Positions 1-7,872 of a DNA stretch of 39,743 bases are shown piece after piece (position 1 is the first letter of the stretch; each line of letters begins with the position of its first letter). The notes under the pieces are model-generated. The model had not been told where the DNA came from. It ran no database searches and was given only the letters and a program-made list of their open reading frames with translations. The position numbers and the translations under genes were made by a program. The stretch comes from Sphingobium soli (lineage in GTDB: Bacteria; Pseudomonadota; Alphaproteobacteria; Sphingomonadales; Sphingomonadaceae): NCBI RefSeq assembly GCF_020782245.1, contig NZ_JAJGNP010000024.1, forward strand, positions 1 to 39,743, written 5' to 3'.

Positions 1-4
1 CACA

Positions 5-823
5 TCAATCTAACCGGGGAATATCGCTGGCCCAAATCCTTAGCGTAGGATTCCGCCCCCTCCCGCAAACGCCCCCTTTCTCGCGGGTCGCGACGAACTC
101 GGCTTCGTCGATGCCATCGTGAACATGGATGTTGTCGCGACGCTGATCGGCGACGGTCGAGCGACCAAGTACGTCCCTGCCATCCTTGCCATAGTCATGC
201 CCAACATAGGTTGCGGTTTCGGGTGGCAGATCGAGGATGGCGCGGATCGAGCACCACAGCGAATGAGCATCACCACCCGGGAAGTCCGCTCGGCTTGTGC
301 CACTATCAGGAACCATCAGCGTATCGTGAACGAACGCGGCGTCACCGACGACATAAGTGATCGAGGCAAGCGTATGGCCCGGCGACAGCATGACATGAGC
401 ATCGAGCGTGCCGATCCGGAAACGCTCGCCATCCGCAAACAACCGGTCCCACTGGCTGCCGTCGACGGCGAGATCGGGCAGGCAGTAGATGTCCCGCCAC
501 AGCTTTTGCACTTCCACGACCTTGTTGCCGATCGCGGTTTTGCCACCGGTCTTGCCGGTGAGGTACGGAACGGCTGAAAAATGATCGGCGTGTGGGTGGG
601 TGTCGAGCACCCATTCGACGGTTAGCCCCTTTTCGCGCACATAGTCGAGGATAAGATCCGCGTTTCGGGTCGCGGTCGCACCAGCGCGCGGGTCAAAATC
701 CAGAACTGGATCGATGATCGCAGCCGTCTTCGTAGTGTCGTCGACGACAACATATTGGAAGCTACCAGTGCGCTCATCATGGAGCGACGCAACGGTCATA
801 CCATCGTGCTTATACTCGATCAT
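5..823 (-). CDS. Metallo-beta-lactamase-fold hydrolase, persulfide dioxygenase-like; C-terminus replaced by transposon end
   Basis: This is a beta-lactamase-fold metalloenzyme related to ETHE1/Blh persulfide dioxygenases. The metal motif THPHADH is at residues 75-81; later PGHT, a conserved Asp (FVHDTL, where the paralogue at 6246-7163 has FTGDTL) and GHDYG are visible. About the last 24 residues, from GGVCGRGRNP onward, are translated from the Tn3 terminal repeat and beyond, so native sequence ends near 77. By alignment with the paralogue roughly 40-45 native C-terminal residues are lost. The metal-binding core is intact, so activity is possible. It is the last gene of the sulfur operon, 20 bp after the DsbA-like gene, with GAGAGG upstream of its ATG. 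Confidence 0.8.
   Translation of the reverse strand: MIEYKHDGMTVASLHDERTGSFQYVVVDDTTKTAAIIDPVLDFDPRAGATATRNADLILDYVREKGLTVEWVLDTHPHADHFSAVPYLTGKTGGKTAIGNKVVEVQKLWRDIYCLPDLAVDGSQWDRLFADGERFRIGTLDAHVMLSPGHTLASITYVVGDAAFVHDTLMVPDSGTSRADFPGGDAHSLWCSIRAILDLPPETATYVGHDYGKDGRDVLGRSTVADQRRDNIHVHDGIDEAEFVATREKGGVCGRGRNPTLRIWASDIPRLD
39..76 (-). repeat. 38-bp Tn3-family terminal inverted repeat (left window end)
   Basis: Read on the minus strand, this 38-bp segment starts GGGGGCGTTTGC and ends ACGCTAAG, the length and end pattern of Tn3-family terminal repeats. A nearly identical 38-mer lies at 39667-39704 in the opposite orientation. The G-rich outer end is at 76, so the element body would extend left, out of the window. 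It interrupts the metallo-beta-lactamase gene that reads into it. Confidence 0.8.
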
Positions 824-843
824 GTTTTCATCCTCTCGCTCTG

Positions 844-1491
844 TTAGCTTTCTGCCCGCGCCCGCGCGAACAACCGCTCGAAATCACCCGGATCGATCGC
901 GCCCATCACCAGCATGCGTCCGGCAAGAAAGCCCGGGGTGCCGGCCAAGCCGATCGAATAGGCCTCTTGGCCGTTCGCACGCAGGCGCGCCGCGACAGCC
1001 TGTGCATGCGAAGCAAGCCACGTCGTTGCGCTCAGCCAGTCACCGCCAGCGCCGATTACGACGTCCCGCAGCATGTCGTCGTCAATCGTACGGTTGTCGG
1101 CCATCAGCTGGCGATGGACGACCGGGTAGATGCCCTGTTCGGCACAGCTGAGCGCAACGCTCGCGGCACGTTCAGACGGTGGACCGAAGATCGGCCAATC
1201 CTTGTAGATGACCCTAATTTTGCCATCGCGTCGCACGGCCTCTTCCAACGCGGGGAAGGCGTGACGGCAGGCCGGGCAACGATAATCGGTGAAAACGGCA
1301 AGCCGCAACGTCGCGTCGGCAGGACCGTGCTCAGGCGAACTGCCGCCTGTCAGGATCAGGTCGGCGGTCGGACCAACGTCACGCCCAATCGGGGCGGTGC
1401 GCCGCAGCACCTGTCCGACCGCCCAGCCCCCCACGACTACAGCGCCGAGCCCGACCGCCTGCCTCCGACTGAGTGGCCCCGGCACGCTCAA
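844..1491 (-). CDS. DsbA-family thiol-disulfide oxidoreductase, CPAC motif
   Basis: A predicted periplasmic thioredoxin-fold protein. A twin-arginine-like start (SRRQAVG, residues 8-14) precedes a hydrophobic segment that could be a Tat signal or anchor. FTDYRCPACRHAFP at about 67-80 holds the CPAC redox pair, and GTPGF is the cis-Pro loop. This is the DsbA/BdbD-like pattern of a helical domain inserted in a thioredoxin fold. The reading frame starts at TTG (1491) or GTG (1485), overlapping the stop of the upstream dsbA-like gene. It is one of two adjacent DsbA-like proteins that share an IYKDWPIFGP/IVYRDWPIFGP block, so they are probably a tandem duplication. A role in handling thiols or persulfides in the envelope is inferred from the operon. 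Confidence 0.8.
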   Translation of the reverse strand: MSVPGPLSRRQAVGLGAVVVGGWAVGQVLRRTAPIGRDVGPTADLILTGGSSPEHGPADATLRLAVFTDYRCPACRHAFPALEEAVRRDGKIRVIYKDWPIFGPPSERAASVALSCAEQGIYPVVHRQLMADNRTIDDDMLRDVVIGAGGDWLSATTWLASHAQAVAARLRANGQEAYSIGLAGTPGFLAGRMLVMGAIDPGDFERLFARARAES

Positions 1492-2117
1492 CGCCCTCCG
1501 GGCTTGCTGCGCGCCGTGGCGACGAGGCGGCGGAGCGCCGGCAGATCGACCGCGCCGGCCACGACCTGCGAGCCGACGATCAGCGCCGGCGTCCCATTGA
1601 ACCCGATCGCTTCGGCAATCGCATTGGTGCGTGCGAGCAGCGCATCGATTTCCGCGCCACGCGTCTTCAGGTCACGTTGCAGACGCGGCCAATCCACCTT
1701 GGCTTTCACAGCAGCTGCCCTGATACCGGCGCTGTCGAGCCGCGCCGGCGAGGCAAGCAGCGCTCCATGGAAGGCGGCATGCCTGCCCTGCCACTGGCTC
1801 GCGACGGCCGCCCGGGACGCCTCACGGGAGGCGGGTCCGAATATTGGCCAATCCCGATACACGATCCGGACCTTCGGGTCGGAGCGAAGCAGCGCGTTCA
1901 GCACCGGCTCCATGCGACGGCAATAGGGGCAGTTGTAGTCGAAGAACTCGACAACGGTGACGTCATAGGCGGTGCCGGCCCGCTTGGGGGCTACGGGATC
2001 GTCGACGACTGCCTTGCGCGACAAATCAGGCTGCTGCTGCCCGACCGCAGGTGTCATCGGCACGGCGAAAGCAAGCGCGGCTAGAGCGCCGCGAAAGAGA
2101 AGGTTGCGGCGGTTCAT
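1488..2117 (-). CDS. DsbA-family thiol-disulfide oxidoreductase, CPYC motif
   Basis: A secreted thioredoxin-fold protein. The N-terminus MNRRNLLF followed by a hydrophobic stretch ending near AVG is a signal peptide, possibly Tat. FFDYNCPYCRRMEP puts the CPYC redox pair at residues 63-66, and NGTPAL is the cis-Pro loop. At 209 residues it matches short DsbA-like proteins that act on small thiol substrates. Its ATG overlaps the stop of the TlpA-like gene in ATGA, and its own stop overlaps the next DsbA-like start, so the three are translationally coupled. An envelope persulfide or disulfide exchange role is inferred, not shown. Confidence 0.82.
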   Translation of the reverse strand: MNRRNLLFRGALAALAFAVPMTPAVGQQQPDLSRKAVVDDPVAPKRAGTAYDVTVVEFFDYNCPYCRRMEPVLNALLRSDPKVRIVYRDWPIFGPASREASRAAVASQWQGRHAAFHGALLASPARLDSAGIRAAAVKAKVDWPRLQRDLKTRGAEIDALLARTNAIAEAIGFNGTPALIVGSQVVAGAVDLPALRRLVATARSKPGGR

Positions 2118-2923
2118 CGGTGTTTCCTTGCCTTATCAATTCCATCGGCGAGCGCGGCGCGCGACAACTCTCCGAGCTGAAGCTGCACGATCGTGCCATT
2201 CGCGGCGACGAAGGCGGTTGCGGGATAGCCGGCGACTTCGAAGGCTCGGGAAAGCCTACGGTCGGGATCAAGCGCGACGTTGCCGGCACCGATGCCTTCG
2301 CGGGTAAGGAACTGGGTAACGGTCGCCGGCGCCTCACCCTGATCGGCGAGCAGAATCGGAACCTCTCCACGGCGCGACGCAGCAGCATCGAGCATCGGCA
2401 GCTCGCGCCGGCATGGGCCGCACCATGTCGCCCACAGATTGACCACGAAGGGACGACCCCGGAAACGATCAAGCGGGAGCGGAGCGCCGGATGGCGTCGT
2501 TAGGGCGAGATGATAGGGAAAGGGGCCGTAGGTCACGGGCGGGATCAGCGCCTGAAGCGTGAACCAGAGGCCGCCAGCTACGGCAAGCGCTGCCCAGCCT
2601 ATCGCCAGAGCGCGCGTTCGGCCGAGCCGGAACGCCAGCGTTACCGCAGCGCCGGCGAGGCCGGCGACGGCCGAGAAGCCTCCCTGCCATATAGCTAGGA
2701 TGGAAAGTGGAGCATCGGCGTAGCTCGCCCAATGCGTCGCGACATAGCCGATCCGGGCCGTCACCAGCCCGACGACAATAGCACTGGTCGCGACCATCGA
2801 CACTCGCGGGAAGCGGAACCGGCCCGCCAGCGCCGTCAAACCGAGGAACACGGCGACGCACAGAACCGCCAATCCGCGATCGACCGCCATCATCAGCGGC
2901 CCGATGGCAATTGCGCTGCCCAT
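2114..2923 (-). CDS. Membrane-anchored TlpA/ResA-like thioredoxin
   Basis: The N-terminal 125 residues or so contain about four hydrophobic helices, and the C-terminal part is a TlpA/ResA-type thioredoxin domain with VVNLWATWCGPCRREL (CGPC at about 168-171) and GYPATAF as the cis-Pro loop. Such fusions reduce disulfides on the outer face of the inner membrane. The membrane part resembles that of Lgt-like/TlpA fusion proteins, though I am not certain of that assignment. The start is ATG at 2923, overlapping the TauE/SafE stop as TGATG (a GTG at 2926 is possible). Downstream it overlaps the first dsbA-like gene. It may feed electrons to the two DsbA-like proteins. Confidence 0.78.
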   Translation of the reverse strand: MGSAIAIGPLMMAVDRGLAVLCVAVFLGLTALAGRFRFPRVSMVATSAIVVGLVTARIGYVATHWASYADAPLSILAIWQGGFSAVAGLAGAAVTLAFRLGRTRALAIGWAALAVAGGLWFTLQALIPPVTYGPFPYHLALTTPSGAPLPLDRFRGRPFVVNLWATWCGPCRRELPMLDAAASRRGEVPILLADQGEAPATVTQFLTREGIGAGNVALDPDRRLSRAFEVAGYPATAFVAANGTIVQLQLGELSRAALADGIDKARKHR

Positions 2924-3705
2924 CACAGAAACGCGCCTGCGCTCTTCCAGAGCATATAGGCTGCGACCACGAAGATCAGCATTGCGAAAACCGTGGTGAG
3001 CGTACTGCCCGTGCCCAGACGCTTAGCGATCCGCGTGCCGATCAACCCGCCGATAACTCCACCGCCGATGAAGGCGAAGGCGAGCGGCCAATCCACAAGC
3101 CCGGAGAACGCGTAGTTGGCAGCGGTCGTTAGCCCGAACGCGGTGACGGCGATCAGCGACGTGCCGACGGCGTTGAGGATCGGCATGCCCGTCGATCCAA
3201 TCAGTCCGGGAACGATCAGGAAGCCACCACCGATGCCAAAGAAGCCTGAAAACAGTCCGGTGCCGAGGCCATAACCCAGCACCTTGGGCGCCTTCTCCCG
3301 GTTGCATTCTGCACCGGGATTACCAGCGTCACCCCGCCCGCGCAGCATCACAACGCCGACGACGATCATGACGAGCGCGAATAGAAAGAGGAGCTTGCCG
3401 CCATCGACGGCCTTGCCCGCGGTGGATCCGAGTAGCGCACCGATGACGCCGGCAGTCGCATACATGCCGCCGCACCGCCATTTTACGGTATGAGCCTTGG
3501 CATGACCGATCAGACCGGTCGCGGCATTGGCCGCCACGGCAAACGCGCTCGTACCGATGGCGAGGTGCGCGTCGGGAACGCGCACCAGATACACCATGAG
3601 CGGCACGGCGAGGATCGAGCCACCGCCACCGACGAGCCCGAGGGTGAATCCGACCAGGCTGCCGGACAAGGCGCCAAGCAGATACTGGATTGGTTCGAGG
3701 ATCAT
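2923..3705 (-). CDS. TauE/SafE-family sulfite/thiosulfate exporter
   Basis: An integral membrane protein of about 260 residues with seven or eight hydrophobic segments. The two glycine-rich half-motifs typical of TauE/SafE (DUF81) are visible: GLVGGGGSILAVPLMVY near the N-terminus and GFFGIGGGFLIVPGLI in the middle. Members move small sulfur compounds such as sulfite, sulfoacetate or thiosulfate across the inner membrane. Here it probably exports sulfite made by the persulfide dioxygenases. The ATG at 3705 overlaps the SQR stop (ATGA). The open frame extends further upstream, but that part overlaps SQR and is unlikely to be translated. Confidence 0.88.
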   Translation of the reverse strand: MILEPIQYLLGALSGSLVGFTLGLVGGGGSILAVPLMVYLVRVPDAHLAIGTSAFAVAANAATGLIGHAKAHTVKWRCGGMYATAGVIGALLGSTAGKAVDGGKLLFLFALVMIVVGVVMLRGRGDAGNPGAECNREKAPKVLGYGLGTGLFSGFFGIGGGFLIVPGLIGSTGMPILNAVGTSLIAVTAFGLTTAANYAFSGLVDWPLAFAFIGGGVIGGLIGTRIAKRLGTGSTLTTVFAMLIFVVAAYMLWKSAGAFL

Positions 3706-4934
3706 GCCGCCTTGCCGATCTCGTGTGGAGCGGCCATCCACTCACGGCCTTTCAGCATGCCCTGCCAGTAGATCGGGGGCAGCATCCGCTCTTTCAGGAA
3801 CCACGCGGTGCGCGTCGGACGCGTTCCGTCCAGCAGCCAGGATGGGAAGCTGGGCAGCAGCTTTCCGCCATAGCCGAACTCGGCGAGGACGATCTTACCG
3901 CGTTCGACCGTGAGCGGGCATGAGCCGTAACCATTATAATCGGCAACGGGGGGTCTGCCGTCGAGCGCGGCCAGCGCGTTGACTGCGACCACGGGCGCCT
4001 GGACGCGAGCAGCAGCGGCGGTCTTGGCGTTGCTGGTGCCAGCGGCATCGCCAAGGCCAAAGATGTTTTCAAATCGCTTGTGCCGCAGCGTAGTCTCGTC
4101 GACCTCGACGAAGCCGCTCGCAGCCGCAAGCGGGCTATTTGCGACGACCGCATGTGACACCTGAGGTGGCACGACATGGAGCATATCGAACTCACGTTCG
4201 ATCCGCTCGGAGACGCCGTCCTGCTTGCGCTCGAACGTGGCGACGCGGCGATCGGCGTCGACCGCGACCAGGTTGGACTCAAGCCTGAGATCGATACCGT
4301 ACTTCTCGACATATTCCATCAGCGCCGGGACGTAGGTCGGGACCCCGAACAGGGCTGCGCCGGCATTATGGAACTCGACGTCGATAGCTGGGAGAACGCC
4401 GCTATCCCGCCAGATGTCGCAGGAGAGATACATCGCTTTCTGCGGTGCGCCGGCGCACTTGATCGGCATGGGTGGCTGCGAGAACAGCGCCCGCCCCTGC
4501 CGCAATTCCTTGACGAGCTGGTAGGTGTAGGGTGCCAGATCGTAGCGATAGTTGGAGGTGACGCCGTTGCGGCCGAGAGCCTCAGGCAGCCCTTCGATCT
4601 TCTCCCACGCCAGGCGCAGCCCGGGCGCGACGACCAGAACGCGATAGGTCAATGTGTCACCGTCTTCGAGCTCGACCGTGTTACGGTCGGGGTCGATGGC
4701 AACGGCGGGCAACCGTACCCACTTAACGCCCTTTGGCATTATGTCGGATTCGGCCTTGCGCGTCTGTTCGGGAGTGAAGACGCCGGCCCCCACCATCGTC
4801 CAGCCGGGCTGGTAATAATGGTCGGTCGCCGGATCGACGACCGCGATCGTCACTTTGGCGTTGCGCTTCAGAATGCTGGAAGCGGTCGCGATGCCGGCGG
4901 CACCGCCCCCGATGATGACGATGTCGTAGGTCAT
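3702..4934 (-). CDS. sqr: Sulfide:quinone oxidoreductase, type II-like
   Basis: A flavoprotein that oxidises sulfide and passes electrons to the quinone pool, giving persulfide or polysulfide. The N-terminal FAD motif IIGGGAAG is at about 7-14, and DPATDHYYQPGWTMVG follows, a signature of type II SQRs. Redox-cysteine candidates are C160 (IKCAGAPQ), C172 and a later Cys in GSCPL. FGLGDAAGTSNAKTAAA is the second FAD-binding block, and the C-terminus with aromatic residues would contact the membrane. The length of 410 residues fits the family. It overlaps the DUF442 gene upstream and the TauE/SafE gene downstream by 4 bases. It is the core enzyme of the operon; its persulfide product would go to the dioxygenases. 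Confidence 0.88.
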   Translation of the reverse strand: MTYDIVIIGGGAAGIATASSILKRNAKVTIAVVDPATDHYYQPGWTMVGAGVFTPEQTRKAESDIMPKGVKWVRLPAVAIDPDRNTVELEDGDTLTYRVLVVAPGLRLAWEKIEGLPEALGRNGVTSNYRYDLAPYTYQLVKELRQGRALFSQPPMPIKCAGAPQKAMYLSCDIWRDSGVLPAIDVEFHNAGAALFGVPTYVPALMEYVEKYGIDLRLESNLVAVDADRRVATFERKQDGVSERIEREFDMLHVVPPQVSHAVVANSPLAAASGFVEVDETTLRHKRFENIFGLGDAAGTSNAKTAAAARVQAPVVAVNALAALDGRPPVADYNGYGSCPLTVERGKIVLAEFGYGGKLLPSFPSWLLDGTRPTRTAWFLKERMLPPIYWQGMLKGREWMAAPHEIGKAA

Positions 4935-5365
4935 TGATCAGCCCTTTCGGAACGGCGCTTCAGCGCAGGCGTGAGATCGGCAAGGTCGTACCCGGCTGCC
5001 TTTGCTTGGTCGACGATCGTCGCCGGGTCGGCGCGATCGGCCTCGGCCAACGCCCACAAGGTCGCCGCGCGCGTCCCGCTACGGCAGAAGCCGAGCGTCG
5101 GCTGTGGCAGCGTGGCTAGCGCCTCCTTCATGCGATCCGCATCGGCGTCAGTCGCCTTGCCCGGTACGATAGGGACATGGGCAAACGCGAGACCGTGGTC
5201 GCCTGCCATTCGGGCCATTTCTTCCGCGCTTGGCTGGCCCGCCTCCTCGCCGTCCGGGCGGCTTGAGATGATCGAGCGATATCCTGCCTTCGCGGCAGCG
5301 GCGAGGTCGTCTTGCGTCAGCTGGGGGGCGGCAGAGAAGGACGAGGTGATCTGCTTGAAAGCCAT
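4931..5365 (-). CDS. DUF442/TIGR01244-family sulfur transferase or phosphatase domain protein
   Basis: A 144-residue protein with the N-terminus of the DUF442 family (ITSSFSAAPQLTQDDL) and a Cys-loop FCRSGTRA at about 93-100, like the active loop of dual-specificity phosphatases and rhodanese-like transferases. In other bacteria this domain is fused to persulfide dioxygenases (Blh); here it is a separate gene in the same operon. A role in transferring or releasing sulfane sulfur is inferred from that association. The ATG is preceded by CAGGAGAC about 6 bases upstream, and the stop overlaps the sqr start. Confidence 0.83.
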   Translation of the reverse strand: MAFKQITSSFSAAPQLTQDDLAAAAKAGYRSIISSRPDGEEAGQPSAEEMARMAGDHGLAFAHVPIVPGKATDADADRMKEALATLPQPTLGFCRSGTRAATLWALAEADRADPATIVDQAKAAGYDLADLTPALKRRSERADQ

Positions 5366-5383
5366 GTGATGTCTCCTGTCTGA

Positions 5384-5809
5384 TCAGGCCGAACGGCGGG
5401 AAGTGAATGCAAAGCGGTGGACGGCAACGCCGAGGGCCATTGCAGCGATGAAGACCAGTGCCGGCAGAGGCTGGATCGCCAGTGCGGCAATGGCGGGACC
5501 TGGGCACAATCCGACGATGCCCCAGCCTATGCCGAACAAGGCCGCACCGCCGATGAGGCGCCGGTCGATCGGCGAGGTGGCGGGCGTGTGGAATTGTTCG
5601 GCCGCGATCGGGGTCGAGCGACGCCGCACGACGAACCAGGCTATCGCCATCGGCAGGATCGCGCCTGCCATGACGAACGCCAAGGTCGGGTCCCACGCGC
5701 CGGTGACATCGAGGAACGCGCGCACCCGCGCCGGATCGATCATTCCGGAGATGGCAAGGCCGGCGCCGAACAGCGTCCCGCTAGCGAGTGAAATGAGGTT
5801 CTGGCGCAT
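5384..5809 (-). CDS. YeeE/YedE-family membrane protein (DUF6691-like)
   Basis: A 141-residue polytopic membrane protein with about four helices, starting MRQNLISLASG. SGMIDPARVRAFLDVTGAWDP and GIGWGIVGLCPGPAIA are typical of the smaller partner of split YeeE/YedE transporters (PmpA/PmpB-like), with a Cys in the LCPGP loop. Its ATG overlaps the stop of the upstream YeeE gene by one base (TGATG). The pair probably forms one transporter for thiosulfate or another sulfur species. Confidence 0.85.
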   Translation of the reverse strand: MRQNLISLASGTLFGAGLAISGMIDPARVRAFLDVTGAWDPTLAFVMAGAILPMAIAWFVVRRRSTPIAAEQFHTPATSPIDRRLIGGAALFGIGWGIVGLCPGPAIAALAIQPLPALVFIAAMALGVAVHRFAFTSRRSA

Positions 5810-6249
5810 CACAGTATCACCCCGGACAGACGCATGATCGTGACCGTGACGACGCCGGTCGCCATGAACGTGACGGTCGCGGCGATGGACCGGGGCGACA
5901 GGCGGGACAGGCCGCATACGCCGTGACCACTGGTGCACCCGGACCCAAGCCGCGTTCCGATACCGACGACCAGACCGGCGACGGCAATCAGCGAAAGCGA
6001 TGCCGGAAAGCTGGCTTTCACGCCCAAACTGGCCGCAGCAATACCCGCGCCCAAGGGCAGACCCGCGGTAAAGAGCAGCGCGAGGGCCCATGGTGGACCT
6101 CCATCGGTAAGACCCAAAACTCTTGCGAACATGCCGCTGACACCGGCGATGCGCCCGTTGCCCAGCAGCATGATCGCCGCGGCGACACCGATCATCAGCC
6201 CGCCGATGAAGCCTTCGAGCGGCATGGCATGGGGAAAGCCTGGCATCAC
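5809..6249 (-). CDS. YeeE/YedE-family sulfur transport membrane protein
   Basis: A 146-residue membrane protein with about four helices. The motif RLGSGCTSGHGVCGLSRLS is the YeeE/YedE hallmark with its conserved cysteine (GCTSGHG), which binds thiosulfate in characterised YeeE proteins. The frame starts with two Met codons overlapping the stop of the persulfide dioxygenase gene. The adjacent smaller YeeE-like gene probably supplies the other half of the transporter. Whether it imports thiosulfate or exports a product cannot be read from the sequence. Confidence 0.87.
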   Translation of the reverse strand: MMPGFPHAMPLEGFIGGLMIGVAAAIMLLGNGRIAGVSGMFARVLGLTDGGPPWALALLFTAGLPLGAGIAAASLGVKASFPASLSLIAVAGLVVGIGTRLGSGCTSGHGVCGLSRLSPRSIAATVTFMATGVVTVTIMRLSGVIL

Positions 6250-7163
6250 AGCGCATCCAGCGGAATTTTGAGGTAGCGGGTGCCGTTGGCTTCCGGCTCC
6301 GGCAGATGACCACCGCGCATGTTCACCTGGATCGAGGGCAGGATGAGCTTCGGCATCGACAAGGTGGCGTCGCGACTGGTCCGCATCGCGACGAAGTCGT
6401 CTTCGCTGACCCCTTCGTGGACATGCACGTTGCCGACACGCTGTGCGCCTACAGTCGTCTCCCAGACATATTGGTCGCGACCCACCGCCTTGTAGTCGTG
6501 GCAGAGGAACAGGCGCGTCTCGTCCGGCAGCTGCATGAGCCGGCGGATCGAGCGGAATAGCTGGCGTGCGTCGCCACCAGGGAAGTCTGCCCGCGCGGTG
6601 CCGTAATCGGGCATGAAGAGCGTATCGCCGGTGAAGACCGCGTCCCCAATCGCATAGGCCATGTCCGCCGGCGTATGGCCGGGCACGTGCAGCGCAATGG
6701 CGTCGATGTTGCCGATGGCAAAGCGGTCGCCGTCCTCGAACAGCCGGTCGAACTCGGAACCGTTGCGCTCAAAATCGGTGCCGGCGTTGAAGATTTTGCC
6801 GAACACGTTCTGAACCCGGATGATCTCACGACCGATCGCGAGCTGCCCGCCAAGCGCCTGCTGAAGATAAGGTGCCGCAGACAGGTGATCGGCATGAGCA
6901 TGGGTTTCCAGCAGCCAATCGACCGTCAGTCCCTGATCCCGCACGTAAGCGATCACTGCGTCCGCCGACGCGGTTTTGGTCCGGCCAGCCGCGGCGTCAA
7001 AATCGAGGACGCTGTCGACGATCGCAGCCTTTTTCGTCGCCACGTCCCAAACGACGTAGGTCGCTGTGTTGGTAGGCTCATCAAAGAAGGACTGAACGAC
7101 CGGCGATCCGGCCGCTTTTGCGCGTCTGATCTGGGCGTTGGCTTCGCTCAAAACCGGGTCCAT
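6246..7163 (-). CDS. Persulfide dioxygenase-like metallo-beta-lactamase-fold protein (first gene of the sulfur operon)
   Basis: A beta-lactamase-fold enzyme with the motif THAHADHLSA at residues 88-97, then HVPGHTPAD, FTGDTLF, RADFPGGDA and CHDY, giving the 2-His-1-Asp iron site expected of persulfide dioxygenases (ETHE1/Blh). The family converts glutathione persulfide to sulfite. About 305 residues. In-frame Met codons lie at 7175, 7169 and 7163; I prefer 7163 because GGAG at about 7170-7173 is well spaced from it. Transcription likely starts from the promoter at 7194-7222. Its stop overlaps the first YeeE gene. The paralogue at 5-823 is the last gene of the same operon. Confidence 0.86.
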   Translation of the reverse strand: MDPVLSEANAQIRRAKAAGSPVVQSFFDEPTNTATYVVWDVATKKAAIVDSVLDFDAAAGRTKTASADAVIAYVRDQGLTVDWLLETHAHADHLSAAPYLQQALGGQLAIGREIIRVQNVFGKIFNAGTDFERNGSEFDRLFEDGDRFAIGNIDAIALHVPGHTPADMAYAIGDAVFTGDTLFMPDYGTARADFPGGDARQLFRSIRRLMQLPDETRLFLCHDYKAVGRDQYVWETTVGAQRVGNVHVHEGVSEDDFVAMRTSRDATLSMPKLILPSIQVNMRGGHLPEPEANGTRYLKIPLDAL

Positions 7164-7179
7164 GACCATCTCCATTTAA

Positions 7180-7222
7180 ACAAACTCATGGTTTATGTAG
7201 CTGTGTAAGCGTATTGCGTCAA
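7180..7222 (-). promoter_or_regulatory. Sulfur-operon promoter with overlapping operator-like dyad
   Basis: On the minus strand TTGACG (7222-7217) and TACATA (7199-7194) are separated by 17 bp, a good sigma-70-type promoter. An imperfect dyad, ACAAAC-TCATG-GTTTAT, covers 7180-7196 and overlaps the -10. It is a candidate operator for the ArsR-type regulator encoded just downstream of the divergent peroxiredoxin gene. Confidence 0.6.
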
Positions 7223-7254
7223 CGGGGTGTTCGTGCCATTTGGGAGGAATGGAA

Positions 7255-7872
7255 ATGATGGAAGCGAACATGCCGCGCTCGCTGCGCATCGGGGATGCAG
7301 CCCCGAACTTCACCGCCCGCACCACTCAGGGCGAGATTGCGCTCGATCAGTATCGTGGGCGCTGGATTGTGTTTTTCTCGCACCCTGCTGACTTCACGCC
7401 GGTTTGCACGAGCGAGTTTGTGGCCTTGGCTAAAGCGGCCCCTCAATTCGAGGAGCTGGATTGCGTATTGTTGGGGCTGTCGGTCGACAGCCTCTACTCT
7501 CATGTCGCCTGGCTTCGCGCGATCCACGACGTTTTTGATGTCGAGGTGCCGTTTCCGGTGATCGAGGATCCGTCGATGGCGGTTGGGTATGCCTACGGCA
7601 TGCTCGACGAGCAGGCTGGCGATGCCTCAACGGTACGTGCAACCTACTTCATCGATCCCAAAGGCATTATCCGCGCACTCAGCTGGTATCCGATGAATGT
7701 CGGGCGCTCGGTCGACGAGATGCTTCGCACGGTCAGGGCGTTGCAGCGTTCGGCCGATGGCGAGGCCTATACGCCCGCTGACTGGCAGCCGGGCGACGAC
7801 GTGCTCCTGCCTCCCGCTTTGCCGGGGAACGCAGGCGCCGACTGGTTTCACCAGACGAAGGCTGACCGGTGA
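7255..7872 (+). CDS. Peroxiredoxin, AhpC/Prx6-like, probably 1-Cys
   Basis: A thiol peroxidase that reduces peroxides. The fold starts LRIGDAAPNFTARTTQG; the active-site block FSHPADFTPVCTSEF carries the peroxidatic Cys with the usual Thr three residues before it. DPKGIIRALSWYP and the extended C-terminal region (TPADWQPGDDV) match the Prx6 group. The only other Cys (ELDC) is not in a normal resolving position. The frame is open from a TTG at 7240, but the ATG at 7255 lies about 7 bases after GGGAGG and is the preferred start. It is transcribed away from the sulfur operon, and its stop overlaps the arsR-type gene (TGATG), so peroxide and persulfide stress are probably co-regulated. Confidence 0.85.
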   Translation: MMEANMPRSLRIGDAAPNFTARTTQGEIALDQYRGRWIVFFSHPADFTPVCTSEFVALAKAAPQFEELDCVLLGLSVDSLYSHVAWLRAIHDVFDVEVPFPVIEDPSMAVGYAYGMLDEQAGDASTVRATYFIDPKGIIRALSWYPMNVGRSVDEMLRTVRALQRSADGEAYTPADWQPGDDVLLPPALPGNAGADWFHQTKADR

